Positions 10,556 to 19,094 of a DNA stretch of 64,000 bases are shown piece after piece. Origin of the DNA: an uncultured Lachnospiraceae bacterium (GTDB lineage Bacteria > Bacillota > Clostridia > Lachnospirales > Lachnospiraceae); contig CAMRSM010000006.1 in NCBI GenBank assembly GCA_947053345.1, positions 19,370 through 83,369 of the forward strand. Direction: 5' to 3'. Below the pieces are notes generated by a model. It ran no database searches and was not told the DNA's origin. It was given only the letters and a program-made list of their open reading frames with translations. The translations under genes were made by a program, and so were the position numbers. Numbering within the stretch: the stretch's first letter is position 1; each line of letters begins with the position of its first letter.

Positions 10556-12061
10556 ATGAGCGAACAATTTGAAAAACTGCGGCCGCATCTGGAACGCCAG
10601 ATGGCGCTTGAAAACGCGTTGATCCTATACAGCTGGGACAACGAGACACTTGCCCCGAAGGAAGCGATGGACAACACCGCAAAAGTCATCGGTATCCTGT
10701 CCGCCGAATCGTATCAGGCACTTGTCAACGATGAGGTGCGGGAACTGCTGCGCGCATTAAAAGAGCCAAAGGAATTTGACAGCCTGAGCAGCCTGGAGCA
10801 ATGCATCGTGAAAAAATTAACCAAGAGCTTTGACCGGCTTGAAAAAATTCCGGCGGACGAATACCGCGCATACAGCGAGCTGACCGCAAAGGCTGGACAG
10901 ATCTGGTCTAACGCCAAAGAAAGCAACGATTTTGCCGCATTTGCGCCGACCTTAAAGGAAATCGTCACTTACCAGAAAAAATTCGCCAGCTACACAAAAA
11001 AGCCGGACATGAGCCTGTATGATGCAATGCTTGATGAAAATGAGGAAGGCATCCTCACAAGGGAACTTGATGTATTTTTCGGAAAAATCAAGGAAGAGGT
11101 CGTTCCTCTGTTAAAAAAAGTGGTCGCACAGAACGACGGGGTGGACAAGCAGTACAACATCCGCAATTACCCGGTGGAAAAACAGCGTGAATTCTGCCGT
11201 TTCCTTGCAGAGTACATCGGTTTTGATTTTAACCGCGGTGTGATGGCGGAGAGCGCACACCCATTCACCACCAACCTGCACAACCATGACGTGCGGATCA
11301 CAAACCATTTCCACGAGGATAATCTGGAGAGTGCCATGTTCTCCGTCATCCACGAGGGCGGACATGCGCTCTACGAGATGGGGGTTGACGACGCACTCAC
11401 CTTAACACCGGTGGGCGGCGGAACCTCAATGGGGGTCCACGAATCCCAGTCGCGCTTTTACGAAAATGTGCTGGGACGCAGCGAAGCGTTCTGGAAACCG
11501 CTGTTTGACAAACTAAAGGACACCTATCCGGATACCCTTGCCGATGTGGATCTCACCCAGTTTATCCGCGGCATCAACAAGGCAGAGCCCGGTCCTGTCC
11601 GCACCGAGGCGGATGAGCTGACCTACCCGCTGCATATCATTATCCGCTATGAGATTGAAAAAATGCTGATGGAAGATCTGATCTCGGTTGAGGAACTGCC
11701 GCGCGTATGGAATGAAAAATACAAAGAATATCTTGGCGTGACCCCGAAAAATGACGCAGAAGGAGTTTTGCAGGATGTGCACTGGTCAGGCGGCGCGTTC
11801 GGATATTTTCCGTCCTACGCGATCGGGAATGCCGTAGCGGCGCAGATCTATGCCTATATGCACAACGAGGTGAATGTGAAGGAATGCCTGGAAAACGGCA
11901 ATCTCATGCCGATCCGCGAATATCTGCGCGAGCATATCCACAGCTTTGGCTCCACGAAAAATATGAACGAGCTGCTCGTCGCCATGACCGGTGAGCCGCT
12001 GAACGCGGAATACTACACGAAATATCTGACGGAAAAATATACGAAGCTGTATCTTTCGTAA
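10556..12061 (+). CDS. carboxypeptidase M32 (Taq type)
   Basis: 501-aa cytosolic zinc metallocarboxypeptidase that removes C-terminal residues from peptides. The zinc site is the HExxH motif in MFSVIHEGGHALYEMGV. Further family marks are HPFTTNLHNHDVRITNHF, GVHESQSRFYENVLGRS and EADELTYPLHIIIRYEIEK. The length matches the family. The ATG follows a GGAAGGAAAAGTGAG stretch. It appears monocistronic, with its own promoter and no close downstream partner on the same strand. Confidence 0.94.
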   Translation: MSEQFEKLRPHLERQMALENALILYSWDNETLAPKEAMDNTAKVIGILSAESYQALVNDEVRELLRALKEPKEFDSLSSLEQCIVKKLTKSFDRLEKIPADEYRAYSELTAKAGQIWSNAKESNDFAAFAPTLKEIVTYQKKFASYTKKPDMSLYDAMLDENEEGILTRELDVFFGKIKEEVVPLLKKVVAQNDGVDKQYNIRNYPVEKQREFCRFLAEYIGFDFNRGVMAESAHPFTTNLHNHDVRITNHFHEDNLESAMFSVIHEGGHALYEMGVDDALTLTPVGGGTSMGVHESQSRFYENVLGRSEAFWKPLFDKLKDTYPDTLADVDLTQFIRGINKAEPGPVRTEADELTYPLHIIIRYEIEKMLMEDLISVEELPRVWNEKYKEYLGVTPKNDAEGVLQDVHWSGGAFGYFPSYAIGNAVAAQIYAYMHNEVNVKECLENGNLMPIREYLREHIHSFGSTKNMNELLVAMTGEPLNAEYYTKYLTEKYTKLYLS

Positions 12062-12264
12062 TGTAGGATTCCATTGGCGAAGGAAGGGGAAGCCCGGCCA
12101 AAACCCTTCCCGCCGATCGTGGCATTTGCGGAAATTCTAATCTTCCCGGCAAAAAAGCTGCCCCGTGGTGTGCTCCCCAAAAAGCGGCAAGTCTCTGTTA
12201 CCGAGCTTGTCCGCTAAAAAGGAGCTGCCACCGGGACAGCCTTCTTCCTGCCGCATATTGTGTT

Positions 12265-12702
12265 TTACTTTTCTTCGAGTTCCGAGGTACAGTGCGGGCA
12301 TCTTGTCGCCTTGATGTCGATTGTGGACATACAGTGTGGGCATTTCTTCGTGGTCGGTGCCGCCGGAGCCTCCTCCTTTTTTAAATTGTTCATCCCTTTT
12401 ACGATCAGGAACACAACAAACGCCATGATGATGAAATTAAGCACACCGGATAGGAAGGTGCCGAAATTGATCGTCGCAACGCCTGCTTCCTGTGCCATCG
12501 CCAATGTCTCATACTTTTTCCCGTCCAGCGCGATAAACCAGTTTGAGAAGTCGAGCTTCCCCGTAAACAGGCTTAAAAACGGCATGATAATGTCATTGAC
12601 GAGGGAGTTCACAATCGAGTTGAATGCCCCGCCGATGATAACGCCGACCGCCAGATCCATCATGTTCCCCCGCAGGGCAAACTTTTTGAATTCTTTTAGC
12701 AT
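12265..12702 (-). CDS. mscL: large-conductance mechanosensitive channel MscL with C-terminal zinc ribbon
   Basis: Homopentameric inner-membrane tension valve that releases solutes on osmotic downshock. 145 aa from ATG 12702, which has AGGAGACAGGAAAA upstream. The MscL core is residues 1-108: [23 protein letters not shown] is TM1 and [16 protein letters not shown] is TM2. In place of the usual charged helix the C-terminus carries a linker ([11 protein letters not shown]) and a two-knuckle zinc ribbon, [18 protein letters not shown] (121-138). The ribbon should be cytoplasmic. It may bind metal or a partner, but this is not shown. Confidence 0.93.
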   Translation of the reverse strand: MLKEFKKFALRGNMMDLAVGVIIGGAFNSIVNSLVNDIIMPFLSLFTGKLDFSNWFIALDGKKYETLAMAQEAGVATINFGTFLSGVLNFIIMAFVVFLIVKGMNNLKKEEAPAAPTTKKCPHCMSTIDIKATRCPHCTSELEEK

Positions 12703-12853
12703 TTTTCCTGTCTCCTTTTTTCGTTCCGCATCCCCCCAAACACCAATCCACGGCAGTGAAAGGCATGCCCGCCCCGCTCCCATGATGTTCACGGGGCGCT
12801 GTAGGGGCAGATGCTGTTTTTCGCAAACCTATTATAATGATTTTCCGGAAAAA

Positions 12854-12872
12854 ATGCAAGTTGAACTTGCAT
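12854..12872. promoter_or_regulatory. 19-bp palindrome upstream of argH, candidate operator
   Basis: ATGCAAGTT-G-AACTTGCAT, perfect 9-bp arms around one base. It overlaps the -35 of the promoter at 12867-12895 and lies just after a second TATAAT at 12833-12838. The size and place suit an arginine-type repressor box, but the half-sites are TGCAAG rather than the classic TGAAT, so the assignment is a guess. Confidence 0.5.
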
Positions 12873-12895
12873 ATTCGCCGAAAACACGATAAACT
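12867..12895 (+). promoter_or_regulatory. candidate argH promoter
   Basis: -35 TTGCAT (12867-12872), 17-nt spacer, -10 TAAACT (12890-12895). The same -35 hexamer is used by the M32 peptidase and tRNA-Thr promoters here. Confidence 0.45.
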
Positions 12896-12936
12896 AGCAG
12901 AAGACGACACAAAAAACATGAAAAGAGGGAATGACT

Positions 12937-14355
12937 ATGAAGCTTTGGGGCGGACGTTTCACGAAGGAGACCGATGCGCTCGTGCATAATTTCAACGCAT
13001 CCATCTCCTATGACCAGAAATTTTACCGTCAGGATATCAAGGGCAGCATTGCCCATGTATTGATGTTAGAAAAACAGGGGATTCTGACCGAAAAAGAGCG
13101 GGAAGATATTGTAAACGGATTGGACGGCATTTTGGGGGATCTCGATGCCAATCTCCTTCTGATCGACGGCTCGCAGGAAGACATCCACAGCTTTGTGGAG
13201 GCAAATCTGATCGAGCGCATCGGGGAGACCGGAAAGAAGCTGCATACCGGGCGCAGCCGCAACGACCAGGTGGCGCTGGATATGAAATTATATGTGCGCG
13301 ACGAGACCGTTCTGGTCAACCAGCTCCTGAAAACGCTCTTAAATGAGCTGTACCAGTTGATGTGCAAACATACGGACACCTTCATGCCAGGGTTCACGCA
13401 TCTGCAGAAAGCACAGCCGGTGACCCTTGCCCACCATTTGGGTGCGTACTTTGAAATGTTTAAGCGCGACCGCGGCCGCCTCTGTGACATTTATGCGCGC
13501 ATGAACCAATGCCCGCTCGGGGCAGGAGCCCTTGCAGGGACTACCTACCCGCTCGACCGGGACTACACTGCGGCACTGCTTGATTTTGACGGTCCGACTT
13601 TCAACAGCATGGATTCCGTGTCCGACCGCGACTACATCATCGAACTGCTCTCGGCGCTCTCTACGGTCATGATGCATTTAAGCCGTTTCTGCGAAGAAAT
13701 CATTATATGGAATACAAACGAGTACCGTTTTGTCGAACTCGACGATGCGTATTCTACGGGGAGCAGCATTATGCCCCAGAAAAAAAACCCGGATATCGCC
13801 GAACTCATCCGCGGCAAGACCGGGCGCGTCTACGGCGCGCTGATCTCGATCCTGACGACAATGAAGGGACTTCCGCTCGCCTACAACAAAGATATGCAGG
13901 AGGACAAGGAACTCACCTTTGACGCAATAGATACTGTGAAGGGCTGCATTGCACTTTTTACGGGCATGCTCTCGACCATGCGCTTTTGCAGGGACACGAT
14001 GGAAGCAAGCGCAAAAAATGGCTTTACGAATGCAACCGACGCAGCAGATTACCTTGTGAACCATGGCGTTGCGTTCCGCGATGCACATGGGGTTATCGGG
14101 CAGCTTGTTCTCATCTGTATCGAGAAAAATTGTTCTCTTGACGCACTTCCTCTTGACGAGTACAAAAAAATCTGCCCTGTTTTTGAGGCAGATATCTATG
14201 ACGCGATCAGCATGAGAACTTGTGTGGAAAAACGCAATACCATCGGCGCGCCGGGTATCCAGGCGATGGAGGCTGTGCTGAAGGCGTGCGGGGAATACTT
14301 GGGCGCACAAAACCTCTTAGATGCCATCCACAAAGAGGACTGCCGGAAAAAATAA
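12937..14355 (+). CDS. argH: argininosuccinate lyase
   Basis: Last step of arginine synthesis: argininosuccinate to arginine and fumarate; cytosolic tetramer. 472 aa, normal length. The start MKLWGGRF is typical of the family and has GAGGG 7 nt upstream; the ATG two codons earlier (12931) is too close to that site. Seen: SISYDQKFYRQDI, HTGRSRNDQVALDMKLY, GFTHLQKAQPVTLAHH and the superfamily signature GSSIMPQKKNPD with the catalytic serine loop. argG is not adjacent, and the gene has its own promoter and terminator. Confidence 0.97.
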   Translation: MKLWGGRFTKETDALVHNFNASISYDQKFYRQDIKGSIAHVLMLEKQGILTEKEREDIVNGLDGILGDLDANLLLIDGSQEDIHSFVEANLIERIGETGKKLHTGRSRNDQVALDMKLYVRDETVLVNQLLKTLLNELYQLMCKHTDTFMPGFTHLQKAQPVTLAHHLGAYFEMFKRDRGRLCDIYARMNQCPLGAGALAGTTYPLDRDYTAALLDFDGPTFNSMDSVSDRDYIIELLSALSTVMMHLSRFCEEIIIWNTNEYRFVELDDAYSTGSSIMPQKKNPDIAELIRGKTGRVYGALISILTTMKGLPLAYNKDMQEDKELTFDAIDTVKGCIALFTGMLSTMRFCRDTMEASAKNGFTNATDAADYLVNHGVAFRDAHGVIGQLVLICIEKNCSLDALPLDEYKKICPVFEADIYDAISMRTCVEKRNTIGAPGIQAMEAVLKACGEYLGAQNLLDAIHKEDCRKK

Positions 14356-14432
14356 AACATCCGGGTAACCTTATTTTGCATTTGCTAATTATCATTACAG
14401 GCTCCAAGATCCATTCTGCCGTTCCATATATC

Positions 14433-14474
14433 CGGCAGGCCTGCTCCTGAAACAGGGTGCCGGCCTGCCGTTTT
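14433..14474 (+). terminator. argH terminator
   Basis: CGGCAGGCC (14433-14441) pairs with GGCCTGCCG (14462-14470), with an inner CCTGAAACAGG hairpin, followed by TTTTCCC. It sits about 80 nt after argH. Confidence 0.7.
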
Positions 14475-14618
14475 CCCATTCTTGCAACTGATATCCGGAA
14501 AATTGTCGGTTCCCTTCTCTCCCCGCATATACCCAAGCTTCTTTCCAGTCAAACTTTATTTTTGTTCCCCGTCCGTCCCATACCGGACTTGAAAAGAATC
14601 TTCCAGACCGCTCCTCTC

Positions 14619-15338
14619 TCACACTTCATCCGCCGGAATCGAATTCAGCTTCTGTATCGTCCTCTGCAGAGCGTCCCTCGAATTTTTCCAAGGGTCATTC
14701 ACATGCGTATGGTCAAACTTATCCACAAACCATTCCAGGTCATCCCGCACACGCTTTAAATTCTCGAGATATACGTTATTTAAAACGGAGAGAAATTCCT
14801 CGCACATCTTTCCGGAAAGGCGGCTGTTTGCCATCTCATAAAGCAGCGCGTAATGACGGTTGCAAAACCCCTTGCACGCTGCAAATTTCCTGCGGAACGC
14901 CTCGTCCGTATCATACAGGTAAAAAACGGTGACCAGATAACGCTCAAAGGTGTTCGCCATGCGGTTGCAGATATAGCAGGATGCATCCAGCCCGTCCATG
15001 TAGGCTTTCACCCCGGAGGTTTCGCGCTTGCGGAAAAATCCACCTGCGGCGCGCCCCCCTTTTGCAAGTTTTTCCGCGTTCTTTATCACCTGCTCCGTAT
15101 GCGTCTGCAGGATCAGCGCAAGCCCGAGGCGGTTCTGGTTTTGGTACAGGAGCTTCACATGCTTATCGCAAAAGCCCACCCGGTTCGTCTCCATACGGAT
15201 ATCATCCTCCATGTAAGACGGACCCATTGTAAAATCAACCGCCGCATTCTGCAAGGAGCGGTACATCTCACAAACCGGGCATTCACAATCCTTGTCAAAC
15301 TCGTCGTTTACCGGGATCGTATATAGCTGTTCCTTCAT
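14619..15338 (-). CDS. DUF6062 family protein
   Basis: 239-aa cytosolic protein of a clostridial family with no known function. It has two cysteine-bearing units: ECPVCEMYR with GFCDKHVKLLY, then CYICNRM with GFCNRHYALLY. The repeated CxxC...FCxxH pattern suggests metal binding by two similar halves. It lies 12 nt after the DUF2225 gene, also rich in CxxC motifs, so the pair is probably one operon with related roles. Identity to the family is from the Cys/His pattern. Confidence 0.75.
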   Translation of the reverse strand: MKEQLYTIPVNDEFDKDCECPVCEMYRSLQNAAVDFTMGPSYMEDDIRMETNRVGFCDKHVKLLYQNQNRLGLALILQTHTEQVIKNAEKLAKGGRAAGGFFRKRETSGVKAYMDGLDASCYICNRMANTFERYLVTVFYLYDTDEAFRRKFAACKGFCNRHYALLYEMANSRLSGKMCEEFLSVLNNVYLENLKRVRDDLEWFVDKFDHTHVNDPWKNSRDALQRTIQKLNSIPADEV

Positions 15339-15350
15339 CCCTCTCCCCTC

Positions 15351-16196
15351 TTAGTGCCCTTCCGATGTCAGTTTCTCCTTCAGTTCCATCGACTTTTGCT
15401 TGATGCGGTCATTTGCGTTCTTGGAAACGAGCACCCTCGCTACCCAGCGCTTCGCGTCGTCCATATGCCCCGTCCTGCGCGCCAGTTCCGCCACAAGATA
15501 GCATACGGTATTCTCATCCATACCGCACATCGGGAACGCTTCTTTCGGGAATGCCTCCAGAAAACCATTGTACGCGTTCTCAAGGAACTCGCGCTCCTCC
15601 GCCTCAAGCGCCTCTTTCTGCTTCTTATAATCCGGCAGGTTCTCCGAGAGGCTTTCCGCTTTTCCGCGCAGAACCCATGCCGTCTTTAAGCAGGTATACG
15701 CCTTTTCGCTCGCCTTCGCCCGCTTTACGACCGTGTTTGCCAACGCCAGCTTGTGTTTCGTGATGGCTTCATCGTAAGACACGATATCGGATTCCTGCTT
15801 CAGGCCCTTGAAATTCTGGGAAATGTTCTGTTTGATCAGTTTTGCTTGCGCTGTCGTCATATAATTAAAATAGCGGTTCAGTGCCGCATAACCGCAGATC
15901 GGGCAAGCAACCACATCATATTTGAGCGAATCCACCGACTGGTATTTCGGGCGCAGGTCGGAATCCGCTGCGACCAGCTTGATCTTTCCGGTACGGATCG
16001 TCTTTGCCTTAAATTCCTTATCGCACACCGGGCAGGTAAAATTCTTGTCAAAAAGCAAATCCGTCTCGTTGATTTCCGGCTTATCCGGCGCTGCCTGAGC
16101 CTTTGCCTCCTTCTTCTCCTCGTTCTCATACACATCCATACCCGAAAGCTTCCCAAGCCCAAGGGAATCCAACCCTGAAAATAAATTATTCGCCAT
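15351..16196 (-). CDS. DUF2225 family protein
   Basis: 281 aa. An N-terminal variable region (1-50) precedes a zinc-finger-like unit FTCPVCDKEFKAKTIRTG (about 54-71) and a second knuckle VVACPICGYAALNRYF (about 96-111). The rest is alpha-helical and resembles TPR-like repeats. The family is common in Firmicutes and uncharacterised. AGGAGAGG precedes the ATG. It lies between glnS and the DUF6062 gene with the same orientation, and the 95-nt gap to glnS holds two copies of a TTTTAAGTTCC element. Confidence 0.82.
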   Translation of the reverse strand: MANNLFSGLDSLGLGKLSGMDVYENEEKKEAKAQAAPDKPEINETDLLFDKNFTCPVCDKEFKAKTIRTGKIKLVAADSDLRPKYQSVDSLKYDVVACPICGYAALNRYFNYMTTAQAKLIKQNISQNFKGLKQESDIVSYDEAITKHKLALANTVVKRAKASEKAYTCLKTAWVLRGKAESLSENLPDYKKQKEALEAEEREFLENAYNGFLEAFPKEAFPMCGMDENTVCYLVAELARRTGHMDDAKRWVARVLVSKNANDRIKQKSMELKEKLTSEGH

Positions 16197-16211
16197 TTTA
16201 TTCCTCTCCTA

Positions 16212-16271
16212 TTTTAAGTTCCGCTTCCGCCCTTCCAGTACCCTTTCCCGGCAGATGCTGTTTTAAGTTCC
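16212..16271. repeat. pair of TTTTAAGTTCC elements
   Basis: TTTTAAGTTCC occurs at 16212-16222 and 16261-16271, in the gap between glnS and the DUF2225 gene. Near copies occur at about 26040 and 26236. It may be a dispersed intergenic repeat. Confidence 0.4.
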
Positions 16272-16291
16272 ACTCCCACGTCCATCTCATT

Positions 16292-17980
16292 CTAATTCGG
16301 TTTATAACTGCTCTTGAGCGATACGATGCGGTTGAACACAAGCGCCCCGTCCGCGGAATCCTTATAATCCACACAGAAGAAACCATTCCTTAAAAACTGG
16401 AAGCTGTCGTACGCTTTTGCCTCCCCGATCACCGGTTCGACATAGCAGTTTTCCATAACAGCGACCGAGTTCGGATTTAAGTTCATGGAGCCGTCTTCTT
16501 CGTTATAAACACCTTTTTCCTCATCAATAAGGTTTTCATACAGGCGTGCGGTCACCTTCACTGCATGCGGCACGGATACCCAGTGGATCGTCCCCTTCAC
16601 CTTGCGCCCGGCAAATCCCGAGCCGCTCTTGGTCTCCGGGTCGTATGTGCAGTGGACCTCGGTCACATTGCCCGCCCCATCTGTCACATAATCCGTGCAG
16701 GTCACGAAGTATGCATTCATCAGCCGCACTTCATTGCCCGGATAAAGACGGAAATATTTTTTTGGCGGATCGACCATGAAATCTTCCCGCTCGATGTAAA
16801 GCTCCCTGCTAAACGGTATCTGACGCGTCCCCATCGACTCATTCTCCGGGTTATTCCAGGCATCAAGGTACTCGACTTTCCCTTCGGGATAGTTCGTTAT
16901 GACAAGCTTCACCGGATTAAGCACCGCCATCACCCGCGGCCGTTTCAACTTGAGATCCTCGCGGATACAATACTCAAGCATCCCGTAATCCGCCGAACTG
17001 TACGCTTTTGAAACGCCGCAAAGCTCCATGAACATGCGGATTGATTCCGGGGTATAGCCGCGCCGCCTGAGCGCGCTGATCGTCACTAGCCTCGGATCAT
17101 CCCAGCCGTCCACGACCCCTTCCTCCACAAGCTTTTTGATGTAACGCTTGCCGGTCACCACATTCGTCAGGTACTGCTTTGCAAATTCTATCTGCTTCGG
17201 AGGGTTCTCATACTCCAGTTCGCGCACTACCCAGTCGTAAAGCGGCCTGTGATCCTCAAACTCAAGTGTACATACCGAGTGGGTTACACCCTCGATCGCG
17301 TCCTCGATCGGATGGGCAAAATCGTACATCGGGTAAATGCACCATTTATCCCCTGTCCTGTGGTGGTTCATATGCGCCACACGGTAGATCACCGGATCCC
17401 TCATGTTCATATTGGGCGATGCCATGTCGATCTTGGCCCGGAGCACTCTCTCCCCGTCCGCGAACTCACCGTTCTTCATGCGCTCAAACAAATCAAGATT
17501 TTCCTCCGTGCTCCGCCCGCGGTATGGGCTGTCCTTGCCTGGCTCCGTGAGCGTGCCCCGGTACTGCCGCATCTCATCCGCGCTCAAATCGCACACAAAG
17601 GCTTTCCCTTTTTTGATCAGCTTTACCGCACATTCATACATCTGGTCAAAATAATCCGACGCAAAAAACAGACGATCCTCAAAATCACCGCCAACCCACC
17701 GGACATCACGGACTATGGATTCCACAAATTCCGTTTTTTCCTTTGTCGGATTTGTATCGTCAAAACGCAGGTTGAATTTTCCCCCGTACTTTTTTGCAAG
17801 CCCGTAATTTAGAAGAATCGACTTGGCATGTCCGATGTGAAGATAACCGTTCGGCTCCGGAGGGAAACGCGTCACTACCTGTTTGCAGCGCCCCTCACTG
17901 ATATCCTTGTCGATGATCATTTCAATGAAATTTTTGGAGACCGCTTCGTTTTCTGCTACCGCCCCGTTGCTCTCGTCCAT
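16292..17980 (-). CDS. glnS: glutaminyl-tRNA synthetase
   Basis: Charges tRNA-Gln; class I aminoacyl-tRNA synthetase. 562 aa. The HIGH box is seen in [15 protein letters not shown]. The GlnRS core is [12 protein letters not shown], then [20 protein letters not shown] and [14 protein letters not shown]. Where many homologues have MSKRKL, this protein reads [11 protein letters not shown], just before [19 protein letters not shown]. Two anticodon-binding beta-barrels follow (about 340-555). ATG 17980 (MDESNG) is favoured because GGAGG lies 9 nt upstream; two closer ATGs are poorly spaced. DUF2225 and DUF6062 genes follow on the same strand. Confidence 0.96.
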   Translation of the reverse strand: MDESNGAVAENEAVSKNFIEMIIDKDISEGRCKQVVTRFPPEPNGYLHIGHAKSILLNYGLAKKYGGKFNLRFDDTNPTKEKTEFVESIVRDVRWVGGDFEDRLFFASDYFDQMYECAVKLIKKGKAFVCDLSADEMRQYRGTLTEPGKDSPYRGRSTEENLDLFERMKNGEFADGERVLRAKIDMASPNMNMRDPVIYRVAHMNHHRTGDKWCIYPMYDFAHPIEDAIEGVTHSVCTLEFEDHRPLYDWVVRELEYENPPKQIEFAKQYLTNVVTGKRYIKKLVEEGVVDGWDDPRLVTISALRRRGYTPESIRMFMELCGVSKAYSSADYGMLEYCIREDLKLKRPRVMAVLNPVKLVITNYPEGKVEYLDAWNNPENESMGTRQIPFSRELYIEREDFMVDPPKKYFRLYPGNEVRLMNAYFVTCTDYVTDGAGNVTEVHCTYDPETKSGSGFAGRKVKGTIHWVSVPHAVKVTARLYENLIDEEKGVYNEEDGSMNLNPNSVAVMENCYVEPVIGEAKAYDSFQFLRNGFFCVDYKDSADGALVFNRIVSLKSSYKPN

Positions 17981-18014
17981 TTCCATCATCCTCCACAAAA
18001 CTATAATTATCTAT

Positions 18015-18043
18015 ATGATATCACAAGATTTTGATTTCGTAAA
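18015..18043 (-). promoter_or_regulatory. candidate glnS promoter
   Basis: Minus strand: -35 TTTACG (18043-18038), 17-nt spacer, -10 TATCAT (18020-18015) in the context TTGTGATATCAT, the same 12 bases as at the carA promoter. Confidence 0.5.
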
Positions 18044-18054
18044 GTGAAAAGAAA

Positions 18055-18088
18055 AAAAAGACCCAAAGCTGTTTGCTTTAGGTCTTTT
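18055..18088 (-). terminator. terminator of the SleB-like hydrolase gene
   Basis: AAAAAGACCCAAAGC (18055-18069) pairs with GCTTTAGGTCTTTT (18075-18088) around TGTTT. On the minus strand it is followed by a T-rich run. It lies 13 nt after the gene ending at 18101. Confidence 0.85.
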
Positions 18089-18100
18089 GCCCATATTTTG

Positions 18101-18967
18101 TCAAAAGAAAATATGGCAGCCGATCACCGTGTACGGAACTCCCTTTTTCTTACATTTTGCCTTTGAACTGCTGATCCCCATGTTAAAATACAGGTAGGAA
18201 CCATCAATCACCTTCTTGCCCTCAAGCGCTTCCTTCGCCGCCTCGATGCAGCCCTCCATCTGCTCCCTCTGCCATGCTTTATCGTAGTTGTCCGCTTTGT
18301 ACATCTTTAAGACTTTTTCGTAATTGCTGCCCTTTGTCGTCCACTTCCCGTTCGACTTTACATATACCGGGCTGAACTGCCTGCCCCAGCGCTCACAGTC
18401 GTAGATGGCCTCCTTGATCGTGGTCACATGGTCAAATACATCACTCTCCACACGGTTCATGATGACGTTTGCCACCGCGATCTTGCCCTTCTTCTCCTGG
18501 TTTCCCGCCTCGCAATAGATGATGCACGCGAGATACATCAGTTCCTCCTGCGTGTACTCCGGGAGCTTGGCCTGCTCATTCTCAATCGTCGCGCTCAAAG
18601 AACTTGTGATCGAGCTTTCCAAGATGCTCATCAGGTTCGCCGTCTCTTCCGTGAGCGCCTCCTGCGCTTCCTCTATCCCTGCCGCGGCTCCGTCCGGCTC
18701 CGTGGTTTCCTCCTGGTTCCAGGCAGCCACCTCTTCCGGCGTAAAAGCGCCCTGCGCTTCCTCCGCATCTTTGTTCTCTTTCCCTTTTTCCGGTTCCGCG
18801 GTCCCGCTTCCCTGCGCTTCCCCTTCCAAGCCTCCCGCCTCGTTCTCCGGAACAGTTTCCTCCGACGCAGCCTGTGCGTCAGCTCCCGATGCAAGCACTG
18901 CCATCCCTTCTGACGCAAATAACGTACAGCAAACCAACCCCATCAAAACCAGCTTCTTGAACTTCAT
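18101..18967 (-). CDS. secreted cell wall hydrolase, SleB-like
   Basis: 288 aa. A signal peptide (MKFKKLVLMGLVCCTLFASEGMAVLASG) is followed by a long acidic, Glu/Ala-rich linker (about 30-125) and a C-terminal hydrolase domain (about 140-288) of the SleB/CwlJ family. Visible family marks are LMYLACIIYCEAGNQ, with the likely catalytic Glu, GKIAVANVIMNRV and GRQFSPVY. Such enzymes cut spore cortex or vegetative peptidoglycan. There is no peptidoglycan-binding repeat. It has its own consensus promoter with several TTACGAAA elements just downstream, suggesting dedicated control. Confidence 0.87.
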   Translation of the reverse strand: MKFKKLVLMGLVCCTLFASEGMAVLASGADAQAASEETVPENEAGGLEGEAQGSGTAEPEKGKENKDAEEAQGAFTPEEVAAWNQEETTEPDGAAAGIEEAQEALTEETANLMSILESSITSSLSATIENEQAKLPEYTQEELMYLACIIYCEAGNQEKKGKIAVANVIMNRVESDVFDHVTTIKEAIYDCERWGRQFSPVYVKSNGKWTTKGSNYEKVLKMYKADNYDKAWQREQMEGCIEAAKEALEGKKVIDGSYLYFNMGISSSKAKCKKKGVPYTVIGCHIFF

Positions 18968-19001
18968 TGTGAAATCTCCTTTACATCCATTTTACAGATA
19001 A

Positions 19002-19057
19002 TTACGAAATTATTATTTTTCGTAACAACTCGTTTCAATTCTGTAACAATTTCGTAA
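19002..19057. promoter_or_regulatory. TTACGAAA/TTTCGTAA operator-like cluster
   Basis: TTACGAAA (19002-19009) and TTTCGTAA (19018-19025) form an inverted repeat with an 8-bp spacer. A third TTTCGTAA lies at 19050-19057, directly downstream of the -10 of the hydrolase promoter. The layout fits a repressor site; the regulator is unknown. Confidence 0.45.
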
Positions 19058-19060
19058 TAT

Positions 19061-19088
19061 ATTATAGCAGAGATTTAACAATTGTCAA
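19061..19088 (-). promoter_or_regulatory. consensus promoter of the SleB-like hydrolase gene
   Basis: Minus strand: -35 TTGACA (19088-19083), 16-nt spacer, -10 TATAAT (19066-19061). Both hexamers are perfect, as expected for the housekeeping sigma factor. Confidence 0.8.
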
Positions 19089-19094
19089 GGGTTT

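Noticed and set aside
12137..12343. 68-codon minus-strand frame downstream of mscL
   Set aside because: It overlaps the mscL zinc ribbon in another frame and has no ribosome site or recognisable sequence.
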